A stretch of DNA of 9,003 nucleotides from Alphaproteobacteria bacterium. GTDB lineage: Bacteria > Pseudomonadota > Alphaproteobacteria > Rhodobacterales > Rhodobacteraceae. Numbering within the stretch: the stretch's first letter is position 1; each line of letters opens with the position of its first letter. Below the pieces are notes generated by a model. The model did no database searches, was not told where the DNA came from, and saw nothing but the letters and a program-made list of their open reading frames with translations. Below, in pieces: positions 1-6,745 of the stretch. Where the stretch lies: NCBI GenBank assembly GCA_030428025.1, contig JAUIBJ010000092.1:1-9003 (forward strand), read 5' to 3'. A program made the translations under genes and the position numbers.

Positions 1-372
1 ATCATGCGGCTGGTGCGCGCCGAGATGCTCGAGACGCTGCGCTCCGACTATGTGCGCTTTGCCCGGGCCCGCGGCCTGACCAACCGTGCGGTACATTTCG
101 GCCATGCCTTCCGCAACACGCTGATGCCGGTGATCACCATCGTCGGGCTGCAGCTGGGCGCGATGATCGCCTTCGCCATCATCACCGAGACCGTGTTCCA
201 GTGGCCGGGCATGGGCCTGCTGTTCATCCAGGCCGTCAGCTTTGGCGACATCCCCGTGATGTCGGCCTATCTCGTGCTGGTCGCGCTGGTTTTCGTCGTC
301 ATCAACATGGTCGTCGACCTGCTCTATTTCGCCATCGATCCGCGCCTGTCGATCCGCGCGGGCCGCGCCTGA
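1..372 (+). CDS. Dpp/Opp-type ABC transporter permease (DppB-like), 5'-truncated
   Basis: This is the C-terminal part (about 123 codons) of an inner-membrane permease of the peptide/opine/nickel ABC importer family, normally about 310-330 residues. The reading frame is open from base 1, and the ATG at base 4 is an internal methionine rather than the start: the first residues already belong to the cytoplasmic EAA coupling loop (MLETLRSDYVRFARARGL), which in this family sits in the last half of the protein. Two hydrophobic segments follow, around bases 115-205 and 255-340, and the protein ends in the typical DLLYFAIDPRL tail. It would pair with the next permease to form the membrane channel. 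The next gene starts 18 bases downstream with a good ribosome binding site. The family is clear; the substrate is not. Confidence 0.93.
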   Translation: MMRLVRAEMLETLRSDYVRFARARGLTNRAVHFGHAFRNTLMPVITIVGLQLGAMIAFAIITETVFQWPGMGLLFIQAVSFGDIPVMSAYLVLVALVFVVINMVVDLLYFAIDPRLSIRAGRA

Positions 373-375
373 TCC

Positions 376-381
376 AAGGAG
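376..381 (+). promoter_or_regulatory. Ribosome binding site for the second permease
   Basis: AAGGAG lies 9 bases before the ATG at 391, in the 18-base gap after the first permease. It supports that start and shows that this gene is translated independently, without stop/start overlap. Confidence 0.7.
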
Positions 382-390
382 ACCGGACCC

Positions 391-1323
391 ATGGCAACAC
401 TCACCGGAAAACAGTCCAGGCTCGCCGCCTTCTTCGAAAGCGACCTGTTCTACAACTTCCGCACCTCGCGGATCACCGTGATCGCCTTCATCGTGACCAT
501 CGGCATGATCCTGGCCGCCGCGCTGGCCCCGTGGATCGCGCCGCACAGCCCGTTCGACGTCTCGACGCTCAGCCTTCTGGACAGCGAACTGCCCCCGGCC
601 TGGGCCGAGGGGGGCGATGCGCGCTTCCTGCTGGGCACAGACAATCAGGGGCGGGACGTCTTTTCGGCCATCCTCTACGGCTCGCGCATCTCGCTGGCGG
701 TGGGCTTCATCAGTGTCGCGCTGGCGATGGTGCTGGGCGTGGTCGTGGGCCTTGTCAGCGGGTATTTCGGCGGTATCGTCGATGCCTTCTTCATGCGGAT
801 CGCCGATGTGATGCTGAGCTTCCCGACCATTCTCGTCGCACTGCTGGTCAGCGGCATCGCGCGGGGCATCCTGCCGCGCGAGCTGCATGACAGCGCGGCG
901 CTGGTGGTGCTGATCTTCGCCATCACCATTACCACATGGGTGCAGTATGCCCGCACGGTGCGTGGCTCGACCCTGGTCGAGAAGAACCGCGAATACGTGC
1001 TGGCCGCCCAGCTTGTCGGGCGCCGCCCGCCGGCGATCATCTTCAGCCACATCCTGCCCAACGTGATGGGACCGGTACTGGTGATCGCGACCATCAACCT
1101 CGCCATGGCGATCCTGATCGAGGCGACGCTGTCCTTCCTGGGCGTCGGCATGCCGCCGACCAACCCTTCGCTGGGCACGCTGATCCGCGTCGGCAACGAA
1201 TACCTGTTCTCGGGCGCATGGTGGATCGTGATCTTCCCCTCGCTGACGCTGGTGGCGCTGGTGCTGGCGGTGAACCTGCTGGGCGACTGGCTGCGCGACG
1301 CGCTCAACCCGAAACTGCGCTGA
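391..1323 (+). CDS. Dpp/Opp-type ABC transporter permease (DppC-like)
   Basis: This 310-residue inner-membrane permease is the second channel subunit of the importer and has the usual full length for the DppC family. Visible features are a first membrane helix at about residues 28-50, then a periplasmic segment leading to the family-typical LGTDNQGRDVFS block (81-92). Further hydrophobic helices lie near 97-123, 140-160, 168-185, 225-248 and 275-297. The EAA loop that docks on the ATPases spans about 186-224 (YARTVRG...EYVLAAQLVG). The C-terminus (LLGDWLRDALNPKLR) is characteristic of the family. The start at 391 is supported by AAGGAG nine bases upstream. The ATPase gene begins 12 bases after the stop. 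Substrate specificity cannot be inferred from the permease; peptides, opines and other small nitrogen compounds are all possible. Confidence 0.96.
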   Translation: MATLTGKQSRLAAFFESDLFYNFRTSRITVIAFIVTIGMILAAALAPWIAPHSPFDVSTLSLLDSELPPAWAEGGDARFLLGTDNQGRDVFSAILYGSRISLAVGFISVALAMVLGVVVGLVSGYFGGIVDAFFMRIADVMLSFPTILVALLVSGIARGILPRELHDSAALVVLIFAITITTWVQYARTVRGSTLVEKNREYVLAAQLVGRRPPAIIFSHILPNVMGPVLVIATINLAMAILIEATLSFLGVGMPPTNPSLGTLIRVGNEYLFSGAWWIVIFPSLTLVALVLAVNLLGDWLRDALNPKLR

Positions 1324-1327
1324 GGAG
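1322..1327 (+). promoter_or_regulatory. Ribosome binding site for the first ATPase
   Basis: GAGGAG overlaps the stop codon of the DppC-like gene and lies 8 bases before the ATG at 1336. This favours 1336 over the in-frame ATG at 1345, which would be 17 bases away. Confidence 0.65.
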
Positions 1328-1335
1328 ACGGAAAG

Positions 1336-2325
1336 ATGCACCCCATGACCCAAACTCCCGACCCGCTTCTGCAGGTGCGCGACCTGTCGATCGCCTTCGA
1401 CACCCGCCACGGGCCGCTGCGCGCCGTCGACAACATCACCTTCGACCTTGCCCCGGGGGAAATCCTCGGCATGGTGGGGGAATCCGGGGCCGGCAAGTCG
1501 CTGACCGGCACCGCGATCACCGGCCTCCTGGAACGGCCCGGCCATATCAGCGGCGGCGAGATCCATTTCGAGGGGCGGCGCATCGACACCCTGTCGAAAG
1601 ACGCGATGCGTCCGCTGCGGGGCCGCAAGATCGGCGCGATCTTTCAGGATCCGCTGACCAGCCTGAACCCGCTTCTGACCGTTGGCAAACAGCTGGTCGA
1701 GACGATCCAGACGCATATGGACCTGACGAAAGAGGCCGCCCGCGCCCGCGCCATCGACCTGCTGGCCGAGGTGGGAATTCCGGCGCCCGAACAGCGGGTG
1801 GATCATTACCCGCACCAGTTCTCGGGCGGGATGCGGCAGCGCGTGGTGATCGCGCTCGCGCTTTGTGCCGATCCGAAACTGGTGATCGCGGACGAGCCCA
1901 CCACGGCGCTCGACGTGTCGATCCAGGCGCAGATCCTTGCGCTGCTCAAGAAGATGTGCCGCGAACACGGCGCGGCGGTGATCCTCGTGACGCATGACAT
2001 GGGCGTCATCGCCGAAACCGCCGACCGCGTGGCGGTGATGTATTCCGGTCGTCTGGTCGAGATCGGCCCGGTCGAGCAGGTCGTTAAACACCCGCGCCAC
2101 CCCTATACAAGGGGCCTGATGGGCTCGATCCCCGTCGTCGGCGGCGGGCTGAGACGGCTGACCCAGATCGACGGCGCCATGCCCCGGCTGACCGACCTGC
2201 CGTCGGGCTGCGCCTTCCATCCCAGATGTCCGAAGGCAACCGAGGCCTGCACCCAAGTGAAGCCCACCGCCGTCAAGGTGGATGACGGCCAGGTTGCCTG
2301 TCTTTTGTATGAAGGAGCCCAGTGA
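1336..2325 (+). CDS. Dpp/Opp-type ABC transporter ATP-binding protein (DppD-like)
   Basis: This 329-residue cytoplasmic ATPase is one of the two that power the importer. The nucleotide-binding motifs are all intact: Walker A GESGAGKS (48-55), Q-loop FQDP (103-106), ABC signature FSGGMRQR (162-169), Walker B LVIADEP with catalytic Glu (182-188), D-loop ALD (191-193) and switch His in THD (219-221). A C-terminal oligopeptide-transporter extension carries the cysteine-containing block GCAFHPRCPKATEAC (291-305), as in DppD/OppD proteins, where such cysteines bind an iron-sulfur cluster in some members. It overlaps the next ATPase by one base (TGATG), so the two subunits are probably translated in a coupled way. 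The family is certain; the cargo is unknown. Confidence 0.96.
   Translation: MHPMTQTPDPLLQVRDLSIAFDTRHGPLRAVDNITFDLAPGEILGMVGESGAGKSLTGTAITGLLERPGHISGGEIHFEGRRIDTLSKDAMRPLRGRKIGAIFQDPLTSLNPLLTVGKQLVETIQTHMDLTKEAARARAIDLLAEVGIPAPEQRVDHYPHQFSGGMRQRVVIALALCADPKLVIADEPTTALDVSIQAQILALLKKMCREHGAAVILVTHDMGVIAETADRVAVMYSGRLVEIGPVEQVVKHPRHPYTRGLMGSIPVVGGGLRRLTQIDGAMPRLTDLPSGCAFHPRCPKATEACTQVKPTAVKVDDGQVACLLYEGAQ
2311..2317 (+). promoter_or_regulatory. Ribosome binding site inside the end of the DppD-like gene, deciding the next start
   Basis: GAAGGAG lies within the last codons of the first ATPase gene. It is 7 bases before the ATG at 2325 but only 4 before an in-frame GTG at 2322, which is why the ATG is preferred as start of the second ATPase. 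Confidence 0.65.
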
Positions 2326-3416
2326 TGCAGACCGTGACCACCCAGGGCGCAGAGCCGCTTCTTTCCATCACCGGGATGAAGAAGCATTTCGACCTCTCGC
2401 CGCCGCTTCTCAATCGCCTGATCGAGCGCAAACCGGTGCAGCATCTGCGTGCGGTCGACGGGCTGGACATCGCCGTGCCGAAGGGCAAGACCTTCAGCCT
2501 CGTGGGCGAATCCGGCTGCGGCAAGTCGACCGTCGCCAAGCTGGTGGTCGGGCTTTACGGGCCGACCGAAGGCAAGGTGATCTTCGACGGGGCCGACCTG
2601 ACCGATCTGGAAGCCTCGCAGCGGGCCGATTACCGACGCCGCATCCAGATGATCTTTCAGGACCCTTACGCCAGCCTCAACCCGCGCTGGCGGGTGCGCG
2701 ACATCATCGCCGAGCCGCTGCGCTCCTTCGGGCTGGTGAGTTCCAGGCAGGAGGAGCGCGACGAGGTGGGACGCCTGCTGGAACTGGTCGGGCTGAACCC
2801 GCGCGATGGCGAGAAATTCCCGCACGAGTTCTCGGGCGGGCAGCGCCAACGCATCTCGATCGCGCGGGCCATTTCCTCGCGCCCCGATTTCCTTGTCTGC
2901 GACGAGCCGACCTCGGCGCTCGACGTGTCGGTGCAGGCACAGATTCTCAACCTGATGCGCGATTTGCAGGAGGAGCTGGGGCTGACCTATCTCTTCATCA
3001 GCCATGACCTCGCCGTGGTCGATTTCATGTCGGACTATGTCGGCGTGATGTATCTGGGCCGGCTGGTCGAGGTGGGCCCGGCCAAGGAGGTGTTCCACAA
3101 TCCCACCCACCCCTACACGCGCCTCCTGATGGACACGATCCCGGACATGGAGATGACCCGGCGCGACCGGACGCCGGTGGCGGGCGAGGTGCCCAATCCG
3201 ATCAACCCGCCGCCCGGCTGCACCTTCCATCCGCGCTGCCCGCTGGCCAATGCCCGCTGCAAGGCCGAGGCGCCGCGGCTGCGCCAGATGCCCGGCGACG
3301 CGCGCGTGTCGTGCCATGCCGCCGAGGAGGGCCGAAACCCACCGCTGGCCAGAAAGCCGACAGGGCCGGAAAACGCGCCCGTGATGCAGCTGCGCGCCAG
3401 CGCCGGGGGTGCCTGA
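2325..3416 (+). CDS. Dpp/Opp-type ABC transporter ATP-binding protein (DppF-like)
   Basis: This 363-residue protein is the second ATPase of the importer and a paralogue of the preceding gene. Motifs are complete: Walker A GESGCGKST (61-69), Q-loop FQDP (111-114), signature FSGGQRQR (169-176), Walker B FLVCDEP (189-195) and switch His in SHD (226-228). The oligopeptide-transporter C-terminal region follows, with PPGCTFHPRCPLANARC (296-312) and a further Cys at 330. After about residue 332 there is a 30-residue Pro/Ala/Gly-rich tail that looks like an unstructured extension. A loop containing LLNRLIERKPVQHL (28-41), typical of DppF/OppF, separates the first strand from the Walker A region. The start is taken as the ATG in a TGATG overlap with the preceding stop; a GTG one codon earlier is less well spaced from the ribosome binding site. 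Confidence 0.96.
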   Translation: MQTVTTQGAEPLLSITGMKKHFDLSPPLLNRLIERKPVQHLRAVDGLDIAVPKGKTFSLVGESGCGKSTVAKLVVGLYGPTEGKVIFDGADLTDLEASQRADYRRRIQMIFQDPYASLNPRWRVRDIIAEPLRSFGLVSSRQEERDEVGRLLELVGLNPRDGEKFPHEFSGGQRQRISIARAISSRPDFLVCDEPTSALDVSVQAQILNLMRDLQEELGLTYLFISHDLAVVDFMSDYVGVMYLGRLVEVGPAKEVFHNPTHPYTRLLMDTIPDMEMTRRDRTPVAGEVPNPINPPPGCTFHPRCPLANARCKAEAPRLRQMPGDARVSCHAAEEGRNPPLARKPTGPENAPVMQLRASAGGA

Positions 3417-4039
3417 TGGAAGTCGATTTCACCCAGTTGGACCAGCGCGACCGATATCGCCTTCTGTGCAGCTTCGTCGCCCCGCGCCCGATCGCCCTTG
3501 TCACCACGCTGGACGAGGATGGCACGTCGAACGCCGCGCCGATGAGCTTCTTCAACGTCTTTTCCCAGGATCCGCCGCTCGTGATCCTCGGAATTCAGGT
3601 GCGCCCCGACGGCGCGCCGAAGGATACGATCACAAATATCCGCCGAAGCCGCGAATTCGTTGTGAACATGTGCGACATGGCCATCGCCCAGCAGATGGTG
3701 GATTGCGGCATCAACTTTCCGCAGGGGGTGGACGAACTGGAGGTGACGGGCCTGTCGCTCGCGCCCTCGCGGCAGATCGGGCCGGGTTGGGTCGCCGATG
3801 CGCCCTGCGCGATGGAATGCAGGGTGGCGCAGATCCTCGAGTATCCCCGCCGTTCGATCGTGCTGGGCGAGGTGGTGCAGATGCATGTGCGCGACGAATG
3901 CCTGGACGAGAACGGGCGGTATGTGCGGCCCGACAAATACCAGCCCATCGCCCGGCTGCATGCCGACAACTACATCGTCTCGGACAACCAGTTCGAACTG
4001 TTGCCCACGGCGGCGCTGCAAAACGCCCGCACGGCATGA
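3416..4039 (+). CDS. Flavin reductase-like / FMN-binding split-barrel protein (DIM6/NTAB family)
   Basis: This 207-residue cytoplasmic protein resembles the flavin reductase-like domain family, whose members bind FMN and often supply reduced flavin to a partner oxygenase (for example NtaB, RutF, HpaC-type enzymes). The recognisable N-terminal block is RLLCSFVAPRPIALVTT (15-31), followed by the flavin-site region SNAAPMSFFNVFSQDPP (38-54) and the strand FVVNMCD (81-87). It is somewhat longer than the short RutF/HpaC reductases (about 165-190 residues, from general knowledge). The start ATG overlaps the preceding stop as TGATG; the frame stays open upstream to 3311, but that stretch lies inside the ATPase gene and is not needed. 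No flavin-dependent oxygenase is present in the window, so the partner is unknown or the protein has another FMN-dependent role. Confidence 0.88.
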   Translation: MEVDFTQLDQRDRYRLLCSFVAPRPIALVTTLDEDGTSNAAPMSFFNVFSQDPPLVILGIQVRPDGAPKDTITNIRRSREFVVNMCDMAIAQQMVDCGINFPQGVDELEVTGLSLAPSRQIGPGWVADAPCAMECRVAQILEYPRRSIVLGEVVQMHVRDECLDENGRYVRPDKYQPIARLHADNYIVSDNQFELLPTAALQNARTA

Positions 4040-4061
4040 CACCCCGACAGGAATTTGAAAG

Positions 4062-5258
4062 ATGAGTGAAGCACGACTGTTGCAGAACGTGCGCCCCTGG
4101 GGCGCCGAGGCCACCGATATCCTGATCCGCGAGGGACGTATCGCGAAGATCGCCGCGGGGCAGGCGGCAGAGGGTGTGGCCACCGAAGACGGTGCAGGGG
4201 CCATCCTCCTGCCCGGGCTCGTCGAGGCGCATACCCATCTCGACAAGTCCCTCTGGGGAATGGGCTGGCGCCCGCATCAGGCCGGACCGCGGCTGATTGA
4301 CAAGATCGACACCGAGCGTCGGCTCAAGACCGAGTGGAACATCGACCCCCACCGTCAGTCGATGCGGCAGGCGCTGCTGTCGCTGTCGCACGGTTCCACC
4401 GCGATCCGCAGCCACGTGGATATCGACACCGAGATCGGGCTGGCCGGGTTCGAAGGGGTGGCGAAGACGCGCGAAACCCTCGTGGGGCAGGTCGATATCG
4501 AGATCGTCGCCTTCCCGCAATCGGGCATGATGTGCCGCCCCGGCACGGCCGAGCTGATGGAAACCGCGCTCGCGAACGGTGCCGACGTGGTCGGGGGGCT
4601 CGACCCCTGCGGCATCGACCGCGACCCCAAGGGCCAGCTTGACGCCGTCTTCGCGCTGGCCGAGAGGCGCGGCAAGCCCATCGACATCCATCTGCACGAA
4701 CCCGACGAACTGGGCGCGTTCTCAATGGAGATGATTCTCGACCGCATCCGGGCCCACGGGATGCAGGGGCAGGTCACGATCAGCCACGCCTTTTGTCTGG
4801 GCATGGCCGACCGGGCCCGCGCCCACGGGCTTATGGAGCGGCTGGCCGGGGAAAAGGTCGCCATCGCCACCGTCGCCACCCCCTCGCGCCCCGTGCCGCC
4901 GGCGGCAGAGCTGCGCGAGCGGGGGATCACGCTTTGCGCCGGCTCCGACGGCATCCGCGACACCTGGGGGCCCTACGGCAATGCGGACATGCTGGAACGC
5001 GCCATGCTGATCGGGCTGCGCAACAATTTCCGTACCGACCCGGATGTCGAACATGCGCTCTGGTGCTGCTCCTATGGCGGGGCCGAGGTGATGGGCCTCG
5101 AGGGCTACGGCCTGACCGAAGGTAGCGCGGCCGACCTCGTGCTGGTCGAGGCCGAGGCCGTGGCCCATGCGGTCGTCGCCCATCCGCCGCGCAAGCTGGT
5201 CCTGAAGCGCGGCACCGTGGTGGCGCGCGACGGCCGCACTATGACCGGGGCGCCGTGA
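4062..5258 (+). CDS. Cytosine deaminase-type amidohydrolase (CodA-like)
   Basis: This 398-residue amidohydrolase-superfamily enzyme most resembles bacterial cytosine deaminase, which hydrolytically deaminates a heterocycle using one divalent metal. The whole metal site is visible: HTHLDK (His57, His59), HLHE (His210 with catalytic Glu213), SH (His242) and GSD (Asp296). The FPQSG block (151-155) matches the FPQEG region that contacts substrate in E. coli CodA, and the DTWGPYGNADML stretch (300-311) matches its DPWYPLGTANML. Aligned by eye, the E. coli Asp314 substrate-contact position is Gly297 here, so cytosine itself may not be the substrate. The creatinine, isocytosine and triazine deaminases of the same family are alternatives. 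The length is close to the roughly 420 residues of CodA. The start has AGGA nine bases upstream, in a 22-base gap. Confidence 0.87.
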   Translation: MSEARLLQNVRPWGAEATDILIREGRIAKIAAGQAAEGVATEDGAGAILLPGLVEAHTHLDKSLWGMGWRPHQAGPRLIDKIDTERRLKTEWNIDPHRQSMRQALLSLSHGSTAIRSHVDIDTEIGLAGFEGVAKTRETLVGQVDIEIVAFPQSGMMCRPGTAELMETALANGADVVGGLDPCGIDRDPKGQLDAVFALAERRGKPIDIHLHEPDELGAFSMEMILDRIRAHGMQGQVTISHAFCLGMADRARAHGLMERLAGEKVAIATVATPSRPVPPAAELRERGITLCAGSDGIRDTWGPYGNADMLERAMLIGLRNNFRTDPDVEHALWCCSYGGAEVMGLEGYGLTEGSAADLVLVEAEAVAHAVVAHPPRKLVLKRGTVVARDGRTMTGAP

Positions 5259-5287
5259 TGCCGGAACGGGAAAAAGGCACCACGCTG

Positions 5288-6745
5288 ATGACGGCCCGCT
5301 GGGTCGTGAGCCACGAAGACGGACGGCACGTGCTGTTCGAGAACGGCGAAGTGGCGTTCGAGAACGGGCGGATCACCTTCGTCGGGCATGTATTCCCCGG
5401 CGAGGCCGACCGGCGGATCGACTGCGGCGAGGCCATGCTTGGCCCCGGTTTCATCGACCTCGACGCGCTGTCCGATCTCGACACCACCGTGCTGGGCTTC
5501 GACAATCAGCCGGCGTGGAAGAAGGGCCGCGTCTGGCCCGCAAGCTACATGCGCGCCGGTCCGCGCGAGATGTACACGCCCGGGGAACTGGCCTGGCAGA
5601 AGCGCTATGCCTTCACCCGCCTGATCCGAAACGGCATCACCACGGCGCTGCCCATCGCCTCGCTTTTCTACCGCGAATGGGGGGAGACGCCGGAAGAATT
5701 CGCCGCCGCGGCCGAGGCGGCCGAGGATCTGGGGCTGCGGGTCTATCTCGGGCCGGCCTATCGCACGGGAAACACCTTCGTCACCGACGAGGGAAAGATA
5801 GAGTTCCATTTTGACGAGCCGCGCGGGCTGGACGGGCTGAAGGCGGCCGAGGCCTTCTGCCGCGATCACGAGGGCCGTGCCGGCGGGCTGATCCGCACCA
5901 TGCTGGCGCCGGATCGGATCGAGACCTGCACCGAAGAGCTCTTGCGCCGCACCGCCGCCGCCGCCGAAGAACTGGGCGTGCCGGTGCGGCTGCATTGCTG
6001 CCAGTCGGTTTTCGAATACGAAAGCGTCCTGCGGCTGCACGGGAAAAGCCCGCCGGAATGGCTGGCCAGCCTCGGGTTCCTGTCCGAGCGCAGCATCCTA
6101 CCGCACCTCACCGTGATTTCAGGACGGAACGGCATCGCCCACGAGGCGCCCGACCTCCAGATCCTCGCCGAATCCGGTGCCAGCCTCGCCCATTGCCCGC
6201 TGGTGATGGCGCGGGGCGGCTTGCCGCTGGACGATTTCGCCACCTTTCGCCAGGCGGGGATCCCCATCGGCATGGGCACCGACACGCATCCGCCCGACAT
6301 GATCCTGAACATGCAGACCGGCCTGATGATGGCGCGGATGGTCACGGGCAATGCGCAGGCCGTTCGTTCGGAAGACATGTACGATGCCGCGACGCTGGGC
6401 GGGGCGAAGGCACTGGGCCGGACCGATCTCGGCCGGCTTGAACCGGGGGCCTGTGCAGACATGACCGTGATCGGGCTGGACGATCCGGCAATGGGGCAGG
6501 TGATCGACCCGATTCAGACGCTGATGCTGAACGCCTCGGGCCGTGACGTGCGCACGGTGGTGATCGACGGGCGCGTGGTGATGCGCGACGGCGTGATCCC
6601 GGGGGTGGACGAGGCCGCCATGCAGGTCCAGGCGCAGGCCCAGTTCGACGGGCTGATGCGGCAATATCCCGACCGGACGCACCGCCATCCGCCGCTGTCC
6701 GACATCTTCTCGACAAGCTACCCACTCCGGAGGGCCGCCTCATGA
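5288..6745 (+). CDS. Chlorohydrolase/deaminase-superfamily amidohydrolase with atypical metal site
   Basis: This 485-residue protein has the ATZ/TRZ-type amidohydrolase layout: an N-terminal composite beta sandwich (EVAFENGRITFVG, 21-33), a TIM barrel, and a C-terminal sandwich ending in VIDGRVVMRDG (425-435). It is odd in its active site. After PGFID (53-57), where HxH is expected, the sequence is D59-A-L61. The strand-5 HxxE is HCCQ (His236, Gln239), while strand-6 LPH (His273) and strand-8 GTD (Asp332) remain. The reaction is therefore uncertain; it may be an unusual hydrolase or a non-catalytic relative. The ATG at 5288 is chosen because it sits just before the first strand and follows AAAAAGG; an in-frame ATG at 5258, overlapping the previous stop as TGATG, is a real alternative. 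The stop overlaps the next gene as ATGA. Confidence 0.87.
   Translation: MTARWVVSHEDGRHVLFENGEVAFENGRITFVGHVFPGEADRRIDCGEAMLGPGFIDLDALSDLDTTVLGFDNQPAWKKGRVWPASYMRAGPREMYTPGELAWQKRYAFTRLIRNGITTALPIASLFYREWGETPEEFAAAAEAAEDLGLRVYLGPAYRTGNTFVTDEGKIEFHFDEPRGLDGLKAAEAFCRDHEGRAGGLIRTMLAPDRIETCTEELLRRTAAAAEELGVPVRLHCCQSVFEYESVLRLHGKSPPEWLASLGFLSERSILPHLTVISGRNGIAHEAPDLQILAESGASLAHCPLVMARGGLPLDDFATFRQAGIPIGMGTDTHPPDMILNMQTGLMMARMVTGNAQAVRSEDMYDAATLGGAKALGRTDLGRLEPGACADMTVIGLDDPAMGQVIDPIQTLMLNASGRDVRTVVIDGRVVMRDGVIPGVDEAAMQVQAQAQFDGLMRQYPDRTHRHPPLSDIFSTSYPLRRAAS
6728..6734 (+). promoter_or_regulatory. Ribosome binding site for the third amidohydrolase
   Basis: CGGAGGG inside the last codons of the second amidohydrolase lies 7 bases before the ATG at 6742. 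Together with the ATGA overlap it indicates coupled translation of the two hydrolases. Confidence 0.65.

Noticed and set aside
4..6. ATG at base 4 as a real start of the first permease
   Set aside because: The codons on both sides belong to the conserved cytoplasmic coupling loop, so the gene continues upstream of the window.
2103..3317. A 404-codon minus-strand open frame opposite the DppF-like gene
   Set aside because: The plus strand holds all ATPase motifs. The antisense product has no family features and is His/Arg-rich like other shadow frames.
3311..3415. N-terminal extension of the flavin reductase-like protein
   Set aside because: The extra 35 codons lie inside the DppF-like gene and encode an Arg/Lys-rich stretch unlike the family. 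The TGATG start at 3416 gives the conserved N-terminus.
5105..6040. A 311-codon minus-strand open frame across the CodA-like and second amidohydrolase genes
   Set aside because: It spans two real plus-strand genes and shows no domain, and no ribosome binding site or promoter was noticed for it.
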